Assembly (NCBI RefSeq): GCF_014202295.1 | Contig: NZ_JACHGM010000002.1 | Span: 347,039-411,038 of the forward strand | Direction of reading: 5' to 3' | Origin: Borreliella afzelii | GTDB lineage: Bacteria > Spirochaetota > Spirochaetia > Borreliales > Borreliaceae | DNA: 64,000 nucleotides | In this document: one piece after another, positions 62,616 through 64,000 of the stretch | How positions within the stretch are numbered: position 1 is the first letter of the stretch | How the letters are laid out: the number at the start of each line of letters is the position of its first letter | Position numbers and translations under genes: made by a program | Notes under the pieces: model-generated | The model's input: only the letters and a program-made list of their open reading frames with translations | Database searches by the model: none | Told to the model about the DNA's origin: nothing

Positions 62616-63251
62616 CTACAATTTATTTACATTTACTGTAACTGATAATGATACAATTGCAAAATGTGCCATTTTAGCAGAATTTCCAAATTCAAACATC
62701 ATCCACCAGGATGTTGTTGCTCCAAAAGACCATTTATAGTTAAAGTTCCATAAAATTCCAGATCCGAAAGAGATTGTAGGGAGTGCATCAAAAGTTCTTA
62801 AATTTGTAATATTGTTATTTCTATCTCCATATGTATTAAGAGAAAATCCTACATTTGTGAAAACTGGAATTTGAAATAATTCTCCTATATCAAATATATA
62901 GTTTATTGAAAATGTAATAGGTACGCTATAAAAAATTTTGCCTACACTTGAATCTGGATTTAATATATTAAAAGAATGGTTGATATCAAAATTAAACATA
63001 TATCTTAGTTCAAGTCCAATTGCTAAATTGTTTAAAATGTGGTACTGATATTTTATTGCCCCAATACCTCCTGGGTATAAATTAGTAGGATACGCTTTTG
63101 ATAAGTCATTGTAAAAAATAGGTATTCCAACACTTAAATCTATTCCTAAAGTGGAGTTTGTATGTCTATCAATAACTGCGGCTTCAATTTTTTTTATGTT
63201 TACACCAATTAGTAAGATTGCAATTAGTGTTATAAAAAGATACTTTTTCAT
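62616..63251 (-). CDS. Probable outer membrane beta-barrel protein (BB0027-like)
   Basis: A 211-residue protein with a signal peptide (YLFITLIAILLIGVNIKKIEA). The mature part is made of alternating, aromatic-ended strands separated by glycine/asparagine turns (GIGAIKYQYHILNNLAIGLE, YSVPITFSINYIFDIG, GSGILWNFNYKWSFGATTSW). It has the pattern of an 8-stranded barrel with terminal aromatic-rich strands. Homologues have been predicted or tested as Borrelia outer-membrane proteins; recalled, not checked. It has a good minus-strand promoter and leads a two-gene operon with the BAM-linked lipoprotein. Confidence 0.75.
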   Translation of the reverse strand: MKKYLFITLIAILLIGVNIKKIEAAVIDRHTNSTLGIDLSVGIPIFYNDLSKAYPTNLYPGGIGAIKYQYHILNNLAIGLELRYMFNFDINHSFNILNPDSSVGKIFYSVPITFSINYIFDIGELFQIPVFTNVGFSLNTYGDRNNNITNLRTFDALPTISFGSGILWNFNYKWSFGATTSWWMMFEFGNSAKMAHFAIVSLSVTVNVNKL

Positions 63252-63286
63252 TATTCTCCATTCTTTTAAAATTATTACCCTTGTTT

Positions 63287-63315
63287 ATTATAGTTGAAAA
63301 TAAATTTAATTACAA
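63287..63315 (-). promoter_or_regulatory. Promoter of the outer membrane protein/lipoprotein operon
   Basis: On the minus strand TTGTAA (63315-63310) and TATAAT (63292-63287) are 17 bases apart and about 40 bases before the ATG. The -10 is a perfect match. Confidence 0.6.
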
Positions 63316-63397
63316 TTTGAAATTTATTAGTTTAGCTTTTCTTATATTGACAATCTAAGTATAATATAATAACCTTATTGGGTTTAAGAGGCATATT

Positions 63398-64000
63398 TTG
63401 AATACTGTATTTAATGGAAAGGATTTTGCAAATAAGTATTATTTAATGCTTAAAGAATTCTTAAAAGATCGCAACTTGAGAAATAAAATTACATTAAAAG
63501 TTGTTTTGGCAAATGATGAACCTGCAAGCAAGCTTTATGTTTCAATTAAGAATCGAGTTGCAAAAGAGATTGGCTTAAATGTTGAAGTAATTAAATTGTC
63601 TGCAAATTCTGTTCAAAGCGATATCTTAGAAGTAATTGATAGAGAAAATAAAAATTTAAGTACAGATGGAATTATTGTTCAATTGCCCCTTTTGAAAGGT
63701 ATGGATTTAAATTCTATTTTAAATGGTATAGTTTCTTCAAAAGATGTTGATGGTTTATCTTTTGTTAATTTAGGTAAAATGATTTTGGGCGATAAAAAAG
63801 GATTTGTTCCTTGTACGGCTCTTGCTGTATTAAAGATTTTGCGAGATGAAGGAATAAAAACATCTGGGAAAACAGTTGTTGTGGTCGGCAGAAGCCCTCT
63901 TGTAGGAAGGCCTATTTCAATATTACTCTCATCAAAGCCCCATGATGCAACTGTTATTGCTTGTCACAGTAAAAGCATTTATTTGGATGTTTATTTAAGA
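63398..64000 (+). CDS. folD: Methylenetetrahydrofolate dehydrogenase/cyclohydrolase, 3' end outside window
   Basis: A bifunctional folate enzyme linking 5,10-methylene- and 10-formyl-tetrahydrofolate, supplying formyl donor for fmt. The frame is open to base 64000, giving 201 residues. Motifs are ASKLYVSIKNRV with the active-site Tyr-Lys region, GIIVQLPLLKGM, SSKDVDGLSFVNLG, FVPCTALAVLKIL (the usual PCTP has Ala in place of the second Pro), and VVVVGRSPLVGRPIS, the NAD(P) loop. The start is TTG 63398, six bases after AAGAGG; the first in-frame ATG would cut into the fold. Confidence 0.93.
   Translation, partial: MNTVFNGKDFANKYYLMLKEFLKDRNLRNKITLKVVLANDEPASKLYVSIKNRVAKEIGLNVEVIKLSANSVQSDILEVIDRENKNLSTDGIIVQLPLLKGMDLNSILNGIVSSKDVDGLSFVNLGKMILGDKKGFVPCTALAVLKILRDEGIKTSGKTVVVVGRSPLVGRPISILLSSKPHDATVIACHSKSIYLDVYLR

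Noticed and set aside
63347..63370. TTGACA upstream of folD as a -35 box
   Set aside because: The two TATAAT-like hexamers that follow are only 7 and 12 bases away, so the spacing is wrong for a standard promoter. The folD promoter is left unassigned.

Overview
The window is a stretch of an AT-rich (by eye under 30% GC), gene-dense spirochaete chromosome. Gene content and order match, as I remember it, the part of the Lyme-group Borrelia (Borreliella) chromosome from the folD locus (BB_0026) to the V-type ATPase locus (BB_0091), read in the opposite direction to the published B. burgdorferi B31 numbering. Diagnostic markers are the P13 outer-membrane protein, the PUR-domain protein BpuR, a tmRNA encoding the tag AKNNNFTSSNLVMAA, V-type ATPase subunits, and a glycolysis plus lactate dehydrogenase metabolism. 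I cannot name the species from sequence alone. No rRNA, IS element, prophage, CRISPR array or plasmid-type gene was seen. Nothing looks broken except where noted.

Layout from left to right. 1-6108 (+): the end of the V-ATPase operon (subunits I and K), a TPR-like protein, lepA and ldh, closed by a two-way terminator. 6138-9576 (-): sufS, a sufU-like scaffold and comM. 9761-11369 (+): two conserved hypotheticals. 11380-25936 (-): a 13-gene run: Cof-type phosphatase, M29 aminopeptidase, PAP2-like protein, an unknown membrane protein, an apparent RnfC-RnfD fusion with an RnfA/E-like partner, prfB with a programmed frameshift, a PEGA protein, ftsY, a hypothetical, and lolE-lolD-lolC. 26051-31043 (+): pepP, a thioredoxin-fold protein without the redox cysteines, def, fmt and a PASTA protein. 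31094-31810 (-): rsmE. 31884-38954 (+): trxA, ybeY, a CorC-like protein, a TPR protein, then gap-pgk-tpiA-secG. 39028-43581 has mixed strands: ung, trmH, a pair of VUT-family transporters, tmRNA, tRNA-Gly, bpuR and rnhB. 43674-48264 (+): smc, two envelope hypotheticals and phoU. 48329-49186 (-): cheR. 49376-57464 (+): a SurA/PpiD-like chaperone, a lipoprotein, plsC, parE, parC and p13. 57546-59464 (-): smpB and a PEGA/FGE-like protein. 59535-61573 (+): two signal peptidase I genes and a UPF0178 gene. 61559-63251 (-): a lipoprotein linked to outer-membrane assembly and a probable outer-membrane protein. folD runs off the right edge.

Functional themes. Both halves of trans-translation (tmRNA and SmpB) lie here. 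Several genes serve envelope biogenesis: LolCDE, signal peptidases, SecG, FtsY, a PpiD-like chaperone and a BAM-linked lipoprotein. Lower glycolysis and lactate dehydrogenase provide ATP and NAD+ recycling.

The most interesting signal is the pair at 18957-21832. By motif reading it is a stripped-down Rnf/Nqr electron-transport module that has lost its Fe-S cysteines. Other curiosities are a signal peptidase paralogue lacking its catalytic Ser and Lys, an FGE-like domain without cysteines, a short SMC with no recognisable hinge, a probable AUU start on the PASTA gene, and a 46-bp perfect palindrome between phoU and cheR. All functional calls come from reading motifs by eye; no database search was run.
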